A stretch of DNA of 64,000 nt from Lentzea xinjiangensis (GTDB taxonomy: Bacteria; Actinomycetota; Actinomycetes; Mycobacteriales; Pseudonocardiaceae): contig NZ_FOFR01000002.1 of the NCBI RefSeq assembly GCF_900110955.1, forward strand, positions 62,001 to 126,000. The letters are read 5' to 3'. The notes under the pieces are model-generated. The model was not told where the DNA came from. It was given only the letters and a program-made list of their open reading frames with translations, and did no database searches. Both the position numbers and the translations under genes were made by a program. Below are positions 51,790-59,608 of this stretch, piece by piece; the stretch's first letter is position 1; each line of letters begins with the position of its first letter.

Positions 51790-52605
51790 CTATGGCTTCC
51801 GGGCGACGCCGGCGTAAGCGACCCTGTTCATCGCCGGGTCGTCGGAGATGTCACCCGGTCCGGACGGCCGCCATTCGGCGAACCCGACGAGGCCCGGCTC
51901 CACCAGTTCGAAGTCGCCGAAGAAGGCGGCGACCTCCTCCCGGCCCCGCGGGACCACCTGGTCTCCGCCGGCCTGGTTCATCTGCGCGGCCGCGGCGTTG
52001 GAGCCCCCGTCCTCGTGGTCGTCGGCCAGGTGCGTGATCGCGAGGTAGCTGCCGCTGGGCAGCGCCTCGCGGTAGTGCTTGAGCAGCCCCCACGGATCGG
52101 CCTCCGTCGGCACCCAGTGCACCATGAGCAGCATCAGCAGGCCGATCGGCTGGTCGAAGTCCAGCAGCCGGGTCACCTCGCCGCTGCCGAGGACGCCGTC
52201 CGGGTCGCGCAGGTCGGCCTGCACCACGCCGGCGTTGCCGTTGCCGGCGAGGAGGAGCTCGCTGTGCGCGACGGCCACCGGATCGCGGTCGACGTAGACG
52301 ACCCGGCACCGCGGCTCCAGCGCCTGCGCGACCTCGTGGACGTTGGACACGGTCGGGATGCCGGAGCCGATGTCGAGGAACTGGCGCACGCCCTGGCCGA
52401 CCATGAACCGCACCGCACGGCCGAGGAACGCCCGGTTGACCCTGGCGGCGCTGCGCACGTGCGGCATGAGGAGCTCGACCTTCTCGCCCATCACGCGGTC
52501 CACCGCGAAGTTGTGCGCACCTCCGAGCAGGTAGTCGTACACGCGCGCCGAGCTCGGCACGGAGACGTCCACGCCCTGCGGAACCCAGCTCTGCCCTTCG
52601 GTCAC
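51790..52605 (-). CDS. DUF574-type SAM-dependent methyltransferase, copy 1
   Basis: A 271-residue member of the S-adenosylmethionine methyltransferase family PF04672 (DUF574), common in actinomycetes and often with unknown substrates. Hallmarks are the opening P-S-S-A-R-V-Y-D-Y-L-L-G-G, N-F-A-V-D-R, the SAM loop F-L-D-I-G-S-G-I-P-T, Y-V-D-R-D-P-V-A-V-A-H and V-H-W-V-P. GTG 52605 (M-T-E-G-Q-S-W) is chosen because AGAGGTG lies eight bases upstream, matching copy 2. It is divergent from a P450 gene, with a 174-base shared control region, and is followed by the frameshifted GGDEF-EAL gene. Confidence 0.88.
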   Translation of the reverse strand: MTEGQSWVPQGVDVSVPSSARVYDYLLGGAHNFAVDRVMGEKVELLMPHVRSAARVNRAFLGRAVRFMVGQGVRQFLDIGSGIPTVSNVHEVAQALEPRCRVVYVDRDPVAVAHSELLLAGNGNAGVVQADLRDPDGVLGSGEVTRLLDFDQPIGLLMLLMVHWVPTEADPWGLLKHYREALPSGSYLAITHLADDHEDGGSNAAAAQMNQAGGDQVVPRGREEVAAFFGDFELVEPGLVGFAEWRPSGPGDISDDPAMNRVAYAGVARKP

Positions 52606-52637
52606 GACGACCACCTCTTCGAGTTTCGGGGCGCACA

Positions 52638-52682
52638 AGCTTAGTCAGGCACGTAGCGCACGCGATTACGCCAACGGTGTGA
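52638..52682 (-). promoter_or_regulatory. Conserved cassette promoter, methyltransferase copy 1
   Basis: TCACACCGTTGGCGTAAT (52665-52682, minus strand), 21 bases, then TAAGCT (52638-52643). The -10-like hexamer and its flank (GCACAAGCTTAGTCA on the plus strand) recur almost unchanged before copy 2 at 58139-58153. The upstream block may bind an activator or a special sigma factor. Confidence 0.6.
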
Positions 52683-52689
52683 ACGCACG

Positions 52690-52743
52690 CCACCCGATCG
52701 GCCACTGTCATTCTCGACCGAATGACTCCTATGGTGGTCCATC
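52690..52743 (+). promoter_or_regulatory. Conserved P450 promoter block, copy 1
   Basis: A 54-base block that aligns without gaps to 58195-58248. It includes CCACCCG at the left end, CTGTCA (52705-52710), a 19-base spacer, TATGGT (52730-52735) and GGTCCATC at the right end. The block ends 36 bases before the P450 ATG, against 30 in copy 2. Conservation in an otherwise diverged spacer indicates function. Confidence 0.65.
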
Positions 52744-52779
52744 TCTTTCAGCCCCCTTTCCACGTCGCGAGGAGCGATG

Positions 52780-54084
52780 ATGTCCGTCCCGGTGGCGCCC
52801 GGCGGGTTGCCATTTCTCGGGCACACCCTGCCGATGCTGCGGAAAAGATTCGACTTCACCGCGAATCTGCGTGAACGAGGTGATCTCGTCGAGATTCGCC
52901 TCGGTCCTCTCCGGACGTTGTTCGTCACCAGTCCGCAGCTCGTGCACCAGGTCCTGGTCACCGACGCGCCGAAGTTCCACAAAGGGCGGATGTTCGACAA
53001 GTTCCGCTCGTTCGTGGGCAACGGGCTCGCGCTGTCGAGCGGCGCGTTCCACCTGCGCCAGCGCCGGATGGTGCAGCCGGCGTTCCACCGCGACCGGATC
53101 GCCGGCTACGCGGACACGATGGTCCGCGCGACGCGGGAGCTGGTGGAGAGCTGGCGGCCCGGTGAGGTGCGGGCCGTCGAGGAGGACGTGCAGGGCCTCG
53201 CGGTCAGGATCGTCGGCGAGGCGTTGTTCTCCACCGAGATCGGCGCGGACGTGATCGACGAGATCCGCCGGTCCGTCTTCATGATCATCAACAACGGCAT
53301 CGTGCGCGCGCTGTCGCCGTCGTTCGTCGAAAGGCTGCCCATCCCGGCCAACCGCGAGTTCGACGCGGCCATCGCCAGGATGCGCGCACTGGTGCACGAG
53401 GTCATCGCGAGCCGGCGCGCCGGCAACACCGACCACGGCGACCTGCTGTCGACGCTGATGCTGGCCAGGGACGCCGAGACGGGCGAGCCGATGACCGACC
53501 GGCAGGTCTTCGACGAGGTCGTCACGCTGCTCACCGCGGGCGTCGAGACCACGGCGCTGGCGCTGGCGTGGGCCTTCCACGAGATCGCCGCGAACCCCGA
53601 GGTCGAACGGCGGGTGCTCGCCGAGGTGCCGGCCGGGCGGCTGGTGACCTTCGACGACGTGCCGGCGCTGACCTACACCGGCCGGGTCGCGAACGAGGTC
53701 CTGCGCAAGTACCCGCTCTGGCTGCTCATGCGCCGCGCCGCGGAGGAGGTCGACCTCGGCGGCGTCCGCCTCGCGCCCGGCACCGAGGTGATCCTCAGCC
53801 CGCACGCGATGCACCACGACCCCGCGCACTTCCCCGACCCGGGGCGCTTCGACCCGGACCGCTGGACGCCCGACCGCGTCCGCCGGTTGCCGAAGGGCGT
53901 GTTCGTCCCGTTCGGCGGCGGCATCCACCAGTGCGTCGGGAACCACTTCGCGATGACCGAGATCGTCGTCGTGGTGGCGACCGTCTGCGCGCGCTACCGG
54001 CTCGTTCCCGAACGGCCGGTGCGCACCAGGTTCACCAACGCCGCTTACCCCGTCGGCCTGCTGATGAAGGCCGTTCCCCGCTAG
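52780..54084 (+). CDS. Cytochrome P450, copy 1
   Basis: A 434-residue P450. The I-helix motif L-T-A-G-V-E-T-T, the E-V-L-R (E-x-x-R) pair with P-L-W after it, P-x-R-F-D-P-D-R-W, and the haem loop F-G-G-G-I-H-Q-C385-V-G-N are all present. The early L-P-F-L-G-H-T and the H-L-R-Q-R-R region resemble the CYP102/CYP4-like type with a W-R-P-G-E segment. ATG 52780 is preferred to ATG 52777, since GAGGAG leaves five bases to it, as in copy 2. No redox partner gene is adjacent. The alpha/beta-hydrolase gene follows 16 bases later, so both are co-transcribed. Confidence 0.92.
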   Translation: MSVPVAPGGLPFLGHTLPMLRKRFDFTANLRERGDLVEIRLGPLRTLFVTSPQLVHQVLVTDAPKFHKGRMFDKFRSFVGNGLALSSGAFHLRQRRMVQPAFHRDRIAGYADTMVRATRELVESWRPGEVRAVEEDVQGLAVRIVGEALFSTEIGADVIDEIRRSVFMIINNGIVRALSPSFVERLPIPANREFDAAIARMRALVHEVIASRRAGNTDHGDLLSTLMLARDAETGEPMTDRQVFDEVVTLLTAGVETTALALAWAFHEIAANPEVERRVLAEVPAGRLVTFDDVPALTYTGRVANEVLRKYPLWLLMRRAAEEVDLGGVRLAPGTEVILSPHAMHHDPAHFPDPGRFDPDRWTPDRVRRLPKGVFVPFGGGIHQCVGNHFAMTEIVVVVATVCARYRLVPERPVRTRFTNAAYPVGLLMKAVPR

Positions 54085-54100
54085 TTGGAGGTTGTTCCCC

Positions 54101-55096
54101 GTGCGTCTCCGTCGGCTTTGTGCCGCCGTTCTGCTCGCATCGCTCGTCCCCACACCCGCCGCGGCGCAGGCCGCCCCGACCACCTGTCAGGACGTGCACA
54201 CGCCCGTCCGGTTCGCGCTCACCCAGCAGACCATGTACGGCAGGCTGTGCGTGCCCCAGGGAGCGACGAAGGTCCAGGTCCTCGTCCCCGGTGGCACCTA
54301 CACGAGCGAGTACTGGGACATCCCGGTGCAGCCGGAGGTCCGCTCGGTGCGGCAGGCGATGAACAAGGCCGGCATCGCCACCATGGCGGTGGACCGGATC
54401 GGCACCGGCCGCAGCAGCAAACCGCTGAGCCTGCTGATCAACACCGCGAGCCAGGCGGAGGCGGTGCACCAGGTGGTCCAGAGCCTGCGGCCCCGCTTCC
54501 GGAAGGTGCTCATCGGCGGCCACTCGGTCGGGTCGGGCATCGCGATCGTCGAGGCGAGCAAGTACCGCGACGTCGACGGTGTGCTGGTCACCGGCATGAC
54601 CAACCAGTGGAACTACGTCAAGGTGCTGCCCGCGCTGGCCGGCATGATCCCGGTGACCCTCGACCCGCAGCTCAGCCGCCTCGGCCTCGACCCCGGCTAC
54701 CTGACCACGGCGCCGGGAACCCGTTACGACACCTTCCACAAGCCCGGCCCGCCGGACGCCGGCGTGATCGCCTACGAGGAGTCCACGAAGGACGTCTTCG
54801 CGGCGGGCGAGGCCATCACCACGATCCTGATGAACAACGTCGTCATCCCGGCCAGCCGCGGCATCACCGCGCCCGTCATGACCGCCCAGGCGGCGGCGGA
54901 CCACTTCTGCGGCACCCCTCCGCTCGGCGCCGACTGCTCCTCCGCCGAGGCGCTGGCCGCGTCGGAGAGGCCGTACTTCCCGCGGTCACCGCGGGTCGAC
55001 GCGTTCGTCCTCACCGGCTACGGCCACTGCTTCAACTTCGCTCCCAACGCGAACGAGTACCACGCGGCCGTCGTCGCGTGGCAGCGCAGCGTCTAA
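54101..55096 (+). CDS. Secreted alpha/beta-hydrolase, copy 1
   Basis: A 331-residue exported hydrolase. The signal peptide (M-R-L-R-R-L-C-A-A-V-L-L-A-S through A-A-A-Q-A) is followed by a domain with the nucleophile elbow G-H-S142-V-G-S and the histidine H309 in G-Y-G-H. Where copy 2 has the acidic residue in G-N-D263-T-H-F-C, this copy reads A-A-A-D-H-F-C, so the catalytic aspartate is shifted by one or lost. GTG 54101 is preferred: GGAGG sits nine bases upstream and M-R-L-R-R-L-C matches M-R-F-R-R-L-C of copy 2. The stop overlaps the convergent GGDEF-EAL copy 2 stop by four bases. The substrate is unknown. Confidence 0.86.
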   Translation: MRLRRLCAAVLLASLVPTPAAAQAAPTTCQDVHTPVRFALTQQTMYGRLCVPQGATKVQVLVPGGTYTSEYWDIPVQPEVRSVRQAMNKAGIATMAVDRIGTGRSSKPLSLLINTASQAEAVHQVVQSLRPRFRKVLIGGHSVGSGIAIVEASKYRDVDGVLVTGMTNQWNYVKVLPALAGMIPVTLDPQLSRLGLDPGYLTTAPGTRYDTFHKPGPPDAGVIAYEESTKDVFAAGEAITTILMNNVVIPASRGITAPVMTAQAAADHFCGTPPLGADCSSAEALAASERPYFPRSPRVDAFVLTGYGHCFNFAPNANEYHAAVVAWQRSV

Positions 55097-57177
55097 CCGA
55101 GCTGCTTGAGGAAGTCGCCCGCGTTCTCGGGCGCACCGAAGTGGGCGCCGATCGCGAGGTCGGCGCCCGCGGCTTCCCACCACGCCGCCTGCGCCTCGTT
55201 CTCGATGCCGTCGACGCAGATGTCCACGCCCAGCTCGTGCACCGCGGGGATCAGCGCGGTGGAGCGGGGATCCTGCCGCCGCACCAGGTCCGCCGGCACC
55301 AGCACGGACGCCACCGGCAGCCTGCCGAGCCACGCCAGGTCTCGCGGCCCGAGGCCGAAGTCCTCCAGCGCGATCCGGATTCCCATGTCCGCCAACGTCT
55401 CCAGGTTCCCGGCCGCGCCGCCGACACCGAGCACGCCGACCGGCATGCTCAACGTCAGCCGCTCGTGCGGCATCCCGGTCTCGTCGACGACCTTGGCCAC
55501 GCGGGACACCAGGTCGGCGTCGGTCGCCTGGTGCCGGGTGAGCCGGACGCCGAACTGCTGGTCGAGCTCTCCGCGCTGGCGCCACCACTGCGCCTGGCCG
55601 GCGGCGATCCTGATGAGCCACTCGCCCATCGGCAGGATCAGGCCCGTCGCGTCGGCCAGCTCGGCGCAGCGGTCCGTGAGGTCCCAGTGCAGCACCGCTT
55701 CCACGCCCGCCAGCTCACCGGTCGCGAGCACGCGGACCGGCCGGTAGCACACGCCGATGTCACCCTGCTCCCACGCGCCGGGCATCACGACGGCCAGCGC
55801 CGAGTCGCGCCTGCCCTCGGTGTCCTCGTTGCTGTGGAACAACTCCCACTGGCCGCGCTGGTGCTTCTTGGCCTGCCGCAACGCGAGGTCAGCCATGCGC
55901 AGCAGCTCGGCGGGGTCGACGTCGGGCGAGGGCCGGTGCACCACGCCGGCGCTCACCGAGACCGCGAGCCCGTGGTCGTCCACGAACACCGGTTCGGCCA
56001 GGTCGGCGTTGATGGCGGTCATGATCGTCGCGAGGTCCGGTGTGGTGAGCGAGTTCTCGACGACGATGCCGAACTCGTCGCCGTTGAAGCGCGCGACCAT
56101 CGCCTGCTCGCGGGACATCACCGCGCGCAACCTGCGGGCCACGTGCTGGAGCAGCTTCTCGCCGACGCGGCCGCCGAGGCTGTTGCAGACCAGGCCGAAC
56201 GCGTCGAGGTCGAGGTGGAACACCGTCACGCCGAACTCGGGGTCGGCGCGGCGCAGCACGGTCTCCAGGTGCGTGGTGAAGAACTGCCGGTTCGGCAGCC
56301 CGGTCAGCACGTCGTGCAGCGACTGCCTGCGCAGTTCTCCTTGCAGCAGCGCGAGTTCCGTGTCGTCGTCGGCGACCACCAGCACGTGGCTCGGCTTGTC
56401 GTCGCCGTCGCGCAGCAGTGATGCCGTCAGCGTGACCTTGGCCAGGTCGTCCTCGCCGCGCAGCAGGTGCATCGGCTCCCGCTCGAACTCGTCTCGTTCG
56501 GCGAGGACCCGCTCCATCATCTCGCGGAACACGACGACCGAGTTCGGGGCGACGAGCTCCATCAGCCGGGTGCCCGGCTCCGGCCGGCTGCCGAGGATCT
56601 CGCCGATGGCATCGTTCGCCCACACCACCTTCCCGTCGAGACCGACGATCAGGATGCCGTTGGTCGACGAGATGGCGATGCCCGCGAACTTGGCCTCGCT
56701 CTGCCGCTGGTCCCACTGCGCGTCGCGGGCGGCCTTGAGCAGCGAGCGCTGCATGCTCTCCTGCTGGTCCAGGATGGAGCGGCCACGAGCGGCGGTGAAG
56801 CCGCACGTCAGCGCGCCGACGCCGCGGACGACGCGGAGCGCGTGGTCCTCGAAGGCGCGGAACTCGTCGAGCGCGAGCAGGCCCTTGCCGAGCACGTCGA
56901 CCGTGCGCTTGAGGCCGGGCTCGTTCACGTAGCCGAGAGCGACGAGCCGCTCGCCCACCTCCTCGAACGGAGCGGGGTCGAACGGCTCGCCGTGCAGTGC
57001 CGCGCACAACGCGTCGAGCTGCTCGCCCAGCTCGGCGTCCAGCTCGTCCCTGCTCAGCGCGACCACGACGACGCTGCTGAGCAGATAGCTCCACTTGCGC
57101 GCCAAGGCTTCGCGCGCTCGGACGGCGGCGGGCTCCGACGGCGGAGCGGCATCGGGCTTTCGGCTCGGATTCGTCAT
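55093..57177 (-). CDS. PAS-GGDEF-EAL protein, copy 2 (intact)
   Basis: A 694-residue protein. An N-terminal helical domain (A-R-K-W-S-Y, then L-D-A-E-L-G-E-Q-L-D-A-L) precedes PAS, then GGDEF written F-N-G-D-E-F, then EAL. The I-site R-x-x-D is incomplete (R-E-Q-A). In the EAL domain E-A-V replaces E-A-L, L-E-D-F-G replaces L-D-D-F-G, and V-D-G-I-E replaces A-E-G-V-E, so phosphodiesterase activity is doubtful; cyclase activity cannot be judged. It may act as a cyclic di-GMP receptor or be catalytically idle. The ATG at 57175-57177 follows a conserved promoter. It faces the hydrolase of copy 1. Confidence 0.88.
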   Translation of the reverse strand: MTNPSRKPDAAPPSEPAAVRAREALARKWSYLLSSVVVVALSRDELDAELGEQLDALCAALHGEPFDPAPFEEVGERLVALGYVNEPGLKRTVDVLGKGLLALDEFRAFEDHALRVVRGVGALTCGFTAARGRSILDQQESMQRSLLKAARDAQWDQRQSEAKFAGIAISSTNGILIVGLDGKVVWANDAIGEILGSRPEPGTRLMELVAPNSVVVFREMMERVLAERDEFEREPMHLLRGEDDLAKVTLTASLLRDGDDKPSHVLVVADDDTELALLQGELRRQSLHDVLTGLPNRQFFTTHLETVLRRADPEFGVTVFHLDLDAFGLVCNSLGGRVGEKLLQHVARRLRAVMSREQAMVARFNGDEFGIVVENSLTTPDLATIMTAINADLAEPVFVDDHGLAVSVSAGVVHRPSPDVDPAELLRMADLALRQAKKHQRGQWELFHSNEDTEGRRDSALAVVMPGAWEQGDIGVCYRPVRVLATGELAGVEAVLHWDLTDRCAELADATGLILPMGEWLIRIAAGQAQWWRQRGELDQQFGVRLTRHQATDADLVSRVAKVVDETGMPHERLTLSMPVGVLGVGGAAGNLETLADMGIRIALEDFGLGPRDLAWLGRLPVASVLVPADLVRRQDPRSTALIPAVHELGVDICVDGIENEAQAAWWEAAGADLAIGAHFGAPENAGDFLKQLG

Positions 57178-57212
57178 TCCCGTTGCCCTGTATTGGTTGG
57201 AGAGCGTTCGGC

Positions 57213-57256
57213 AGTTTACCCACCGGTAGTCGGCGCTCATTGCGCCAACCGTGTGA
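57213..57256 (-). promoter_or_regulatory. Conserved cassette promoter, GGDEF-EAL copy 2
   Basis: TCACACGGTTGGCGCAAT (57239-57256, minus strand), 20 bases, then TAAACT (57213-57218). It is in the gap between the methyltransferase stop and the GGDEF-EAL start, so the latter has its own promoter even though both genes run the same way. Confidence 0.6.
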
Positions 57257-57279
57257 TCCTCCGACACTACAGCGTGGTT

Positions 57280-58098
57280 TTACCCCTTACGACCGACCCC
57301 AGCGTAGAGGAACATGTTCTCGAGGGTCTCGTCCGCGACGTCGCCCGGCCCGTCCGGCCGCCACTCGCCGCAGCCGACGAGACCCGGCTCGACCAGGTCG
57401 AACCCCTCGAACAACGCACTGACCTGCTCGTGGGTGCGCATGTGCATCTGGTCGGCGCTCTTGCTGCGGTTCACCACCGCCGCGGCCTCGTCGACCTTCT
57501 CGTCGATCTGGTCCTTGGCGACGTGCGTCATCGCGACGAAGCTCCCGGCGGGCAGCGCGTCGCGGTAGTGCGCGACCAGCTTCTCCGGGCTGTCCTCGTC
57601 GGGCACCCAGTGCAGCATGAGCAGCATCAGCAGGCCGACGGACTCGTCGAACCGCAGCAGCCGCGCGACCTCGGGGCTCGACAGCACCGCCTCCGGGTCG
57701 CGCATGTCGGCCTGGACGATGGCGGCGTTCTCGTTGTCGGACAACATCAATCGGCTGTGCGCGACGGCGACGGGGTCCTTGTCGACGTAGACGATGCGCG
57801 CGGCCGGGTCGCGCTGCTGCGCGACCTCGTGCACGTTCATGACCGTCGGGATGCCGGAACCGATGTCGAGGAACTGCCGGACTCCCTGGTCCGCCATGAA
57901 GTTCACCGCGCGACCGAGGAAGCGCCGGTTGAGCCGGGCGACGTTGGGCAGGCCGGGCACGAGCTTCTCGATCTGCGAGCCGACCTGCCGGTCCGCGGCG
58001 AAGTTGTGGGCGCCGCCGAGGATGTAGTCGTAGACGCGGGCCATGCTCGGCACGTTCGTGTCGATGCCGGCGGGGATCCAGTCCTGGATTTGGGCCAC
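57280..58098 (-). CDS. DUF574-type SAM-dependent methyltransferase, copy 2
   Basis: A 272-residue paralogue of the gene at 51790. It shows the same hallmarks: S-M-A-R-V-Y-D-Y-I-L-G-G, N-F-A-A-D-R, F-L-D-I-G-S-G-I-P-T, Y-V-D-K-D-P-V-A-V-A-H and L-H-W-V-P. GTG 58098 (M-A-Q-I-Q-D-W-I-P) is chosen, as the AGAGGTG ribosome site lies eight bases before it and overlaps the GTG three codons upstream. It diverges from the copy-2 P450 gene. Substrates of DUF574 enzymes in secondary metabolism include small molecules, but none can be read from this sequence. Confidence 0.88.
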   Translation of the reverse strand: MAQIQDWIPAGIDTNVPSMARVYDYILGGAHNFAADRQVGSQIEKLVPGLPNVARLNRRFLGRAVNFMADQGVRQFLDIGSGIPTVMNVHEVAQQRDPAARIVYVDKDPVAVAHSRLMLSDNENAAIVQADMRDPEAVLSSPEVARLLRFDESVGLLMLLMLHWVPDEDSPEKLVAHYRDALPAGSFVAMTHVAKDQIDEKVDEAAAVVNRSKSADQMHMRTHEQVSALFEGFDLVEPGLVGCGEWRPDGPGDVADETLENMFLYAGVGRKG

Positions 58099-58143
58099 GG
58101 TGAACACCTCTTCGGTCTCGTGGCGGTTCGGGGGAGACGCACG

Positions 58144-58187
58144 AGCTTAGTCACCCGAGCGGCCCGCGCATTGAACCATCGGAGTGA
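58144..58187 (-). promoter_or_regulatory. Conserved cassette promoter, methyltransferase copy 2
   Basis: TCACTCCGATGGTTCAAT (58170-58187, minus strand), 20 bases, then TAAGCT (58144-58149). It matches the copy-1 site at both the upstream block and the hexamer, with the same flank AGCTTAGTCA on the plus strand. Confidence 0.6.
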
Positions 58188-58194
58188 CGGGGAA

Positions 58195-58248
58195 CCACCC
58201 GTTCAGGTGCTGTCGTCTGCTTCCAAACGGCCCCTAGGGTGGTCCATC
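58195..58248 (+). promoter_or_regulatory. Conserved P450 promoter block, copy 2
   Basis: A gap-free counterpart of 52690-52743: CCACCCG at the left end, CTGTCG (58210-58215), a 19-base spacer, TAGGGT (58235-58240), then GGTCCATC. It ends 30 bases before the P450 ATG. Confidence 0.65.
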
Positions 58249-58278
58249 CCCGTTCGGCCCAACTCCCCAGGAGTCCGA

Positions 58279-59601
58279 ATGCCCGTCCCGGTGGCTCCCC
58301 ACCGCTGGCCGTTGCTCGGGCACACACCGGCGATGCTCACCCGGCGCGCCAGGTTCACCGACGCACTGCACGAACACGGCGACGTCGTGCGCCTCGACCT
58401 CGGCCCGTTGCACGCGCACTTCGTCACCAGTGCTTCGCTGACCCACGAAGTGCTTGTCACGCAAGGCGCCAAGTTCCGCAAGGGCGCGATGTTCGACAAG
58501 TTCCAGCCGTACCTGGGCACCGGGCTGCTGCTGTCGAACGGCGAGTACCACCTGCGGCAGCGCCGGATGATGCAGCCGGCGTTCCACCGCGACCGGATGG
58601 AGGCGTACGCGTCGACGATGGCGCGTTCCGCCGCCGCGCTGGCCGCGCGGTGGCGACCGGGGGAGGTCCGCGTCGTCGAGGACGACATGCAGGAGCTCGC
58701 GGTCACCATCGTCGGCGAGGCGCTCTTCTCGGCCGAGATCGGGCAGCGCGCCGTCGAGGAGGTCCGCCGCTCGATCTTCACGGTCATCCAGCAGGGCATG
58801 GTCCGCGCGCTGTCCCCCGGTTTCGTCGAGAAGCTCCCGCTTCCCGGCAACAGGGAGTTCGACGCGGCCATCGCCCGCATGAAAGCCGTTGTGCTGCAGG
58901 TGATAGAGAGCTGGCGCGCGGACGGCGCCGACCACGGCGACGTCCTCTCCATGCTGCTGCTCGCCAGGGAAGACGGCGTCGGCATGACCGACCGGCAGAC
59001 CTACGACGAGGTCCTGACGCTGTTGACCGCCGGCATCGAGACCACCGCGATCGCCCTGGCCTGGGCGTTCTACGAGGTCGGGCGCGACCCCGGGATCGAG
59101 AGCCGATTACACGCCGAGGTCGACGCCGTCGTGGGTGACCGCCCGGTCACGTTCGCCGACGTCGCCTCGTTGCCCTACACCAAGAAGATCGTGCAGGAGA
59201 CGCTGCGCAGGTACCCGATCTGGTTCGTGATGCGCCGAACGCTCGTCGACGTCGAACTCGGCGACATCGCCCTGCCCGCGGGCGCCGAAGTGATCATCAG
59301 CCCGCACGCCCTGCACCACGACGCACGCCACTTCCCCGAGCCGCACCGCTTCTCACCCGACCGCTGGACCCCCGAGTTCGCCGCGAACCTGCACCGCGGC
59401 GCGTTCATCCCGTTCGGCGGCGGCAACCGCCTGTGCCTGGGCAACCTCTTCGCCCAGACCGAGATCGTCACCACCCTCGCGACCATCGCCTCGCGCTGGC
59501 GCCTGGTCCCCACCCGTCCGGCGCGGGTGAAGTTCACGTCCGCTCCGTACCCCCAGGGCCTGCTGATGAAGGCCCTGCCCCGCACCCAAAGTTGGAGGTA
59601 G
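58279..59601 (+). CDS. Cytochrome P450, copy 2
   Basis: A 440-residue P450 paralogous to copy 1 along its whole length. It has L-T-A-G-I-E-T-T (I helix), E-T-L-R-R-Y-P (E-x-x-R), P-H-R-F-S-P-D-R-W and the haem loop F-G-G-G-N-R-L-C386-L-G-N. AGGAG lies five bases before the ATG. The two copies differ in the haem loop (N-R-L-C-L-G against I-H-Q-C-V-G), so their substrates or partners may differ. The stop codon lies inside the ribosome-binding region of the hydrolase gene, eight bases upstream of it, so both are coupled. Confidence 0.93.
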   Translation: MPVPVAPHRWPLLGHTPAMLTRRARFTDALHEHGDVVRLDLGPLHAHFVTSASLTHEVLVTQGAKFRKGAMFDKFQPYLGTGLLLSNGEYHLRQRRMMQPAFHRDRMEAYASTMARSAAALAARWRPGEVRVVEDDMQELAVTIVGEALFSAEIGQRAVEEVRRSIFTVIQQGMVRALSPGFVEKLPLPGNREFDAAIARMKAVVLQVIESWRADGADHGDVLSMLLLAREDGVGMTDRQTYDEVLTLLTAGIETTAIALAWAFYEVGRDPGIESRLHAEVDAVVGDRPVTFADVASLPYTKKIVQETLRRYPIWFVMRRTLVDVELGDIALPAGAEVIISPHALHHDARHFPEPHRFSPDRWTPEFAANLHRGAFIPFGGGNRLCLGNLFAQTEIVTTLATIASRWRLVPTRPARVKFTSAPYPQGLLMKALPRTQSWR

Positions 59602-59608
59602 TTCCCCC

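Noticed and set aside
51722-58187. The conserved motif as a BldD box
   Set aside because: Half-sites like TTACGC and GTGTGA recall BldD, and a cyclic di-GMP link would be attractive, but the spacing is four bases too long and the left half is not conserved in the other three sites.
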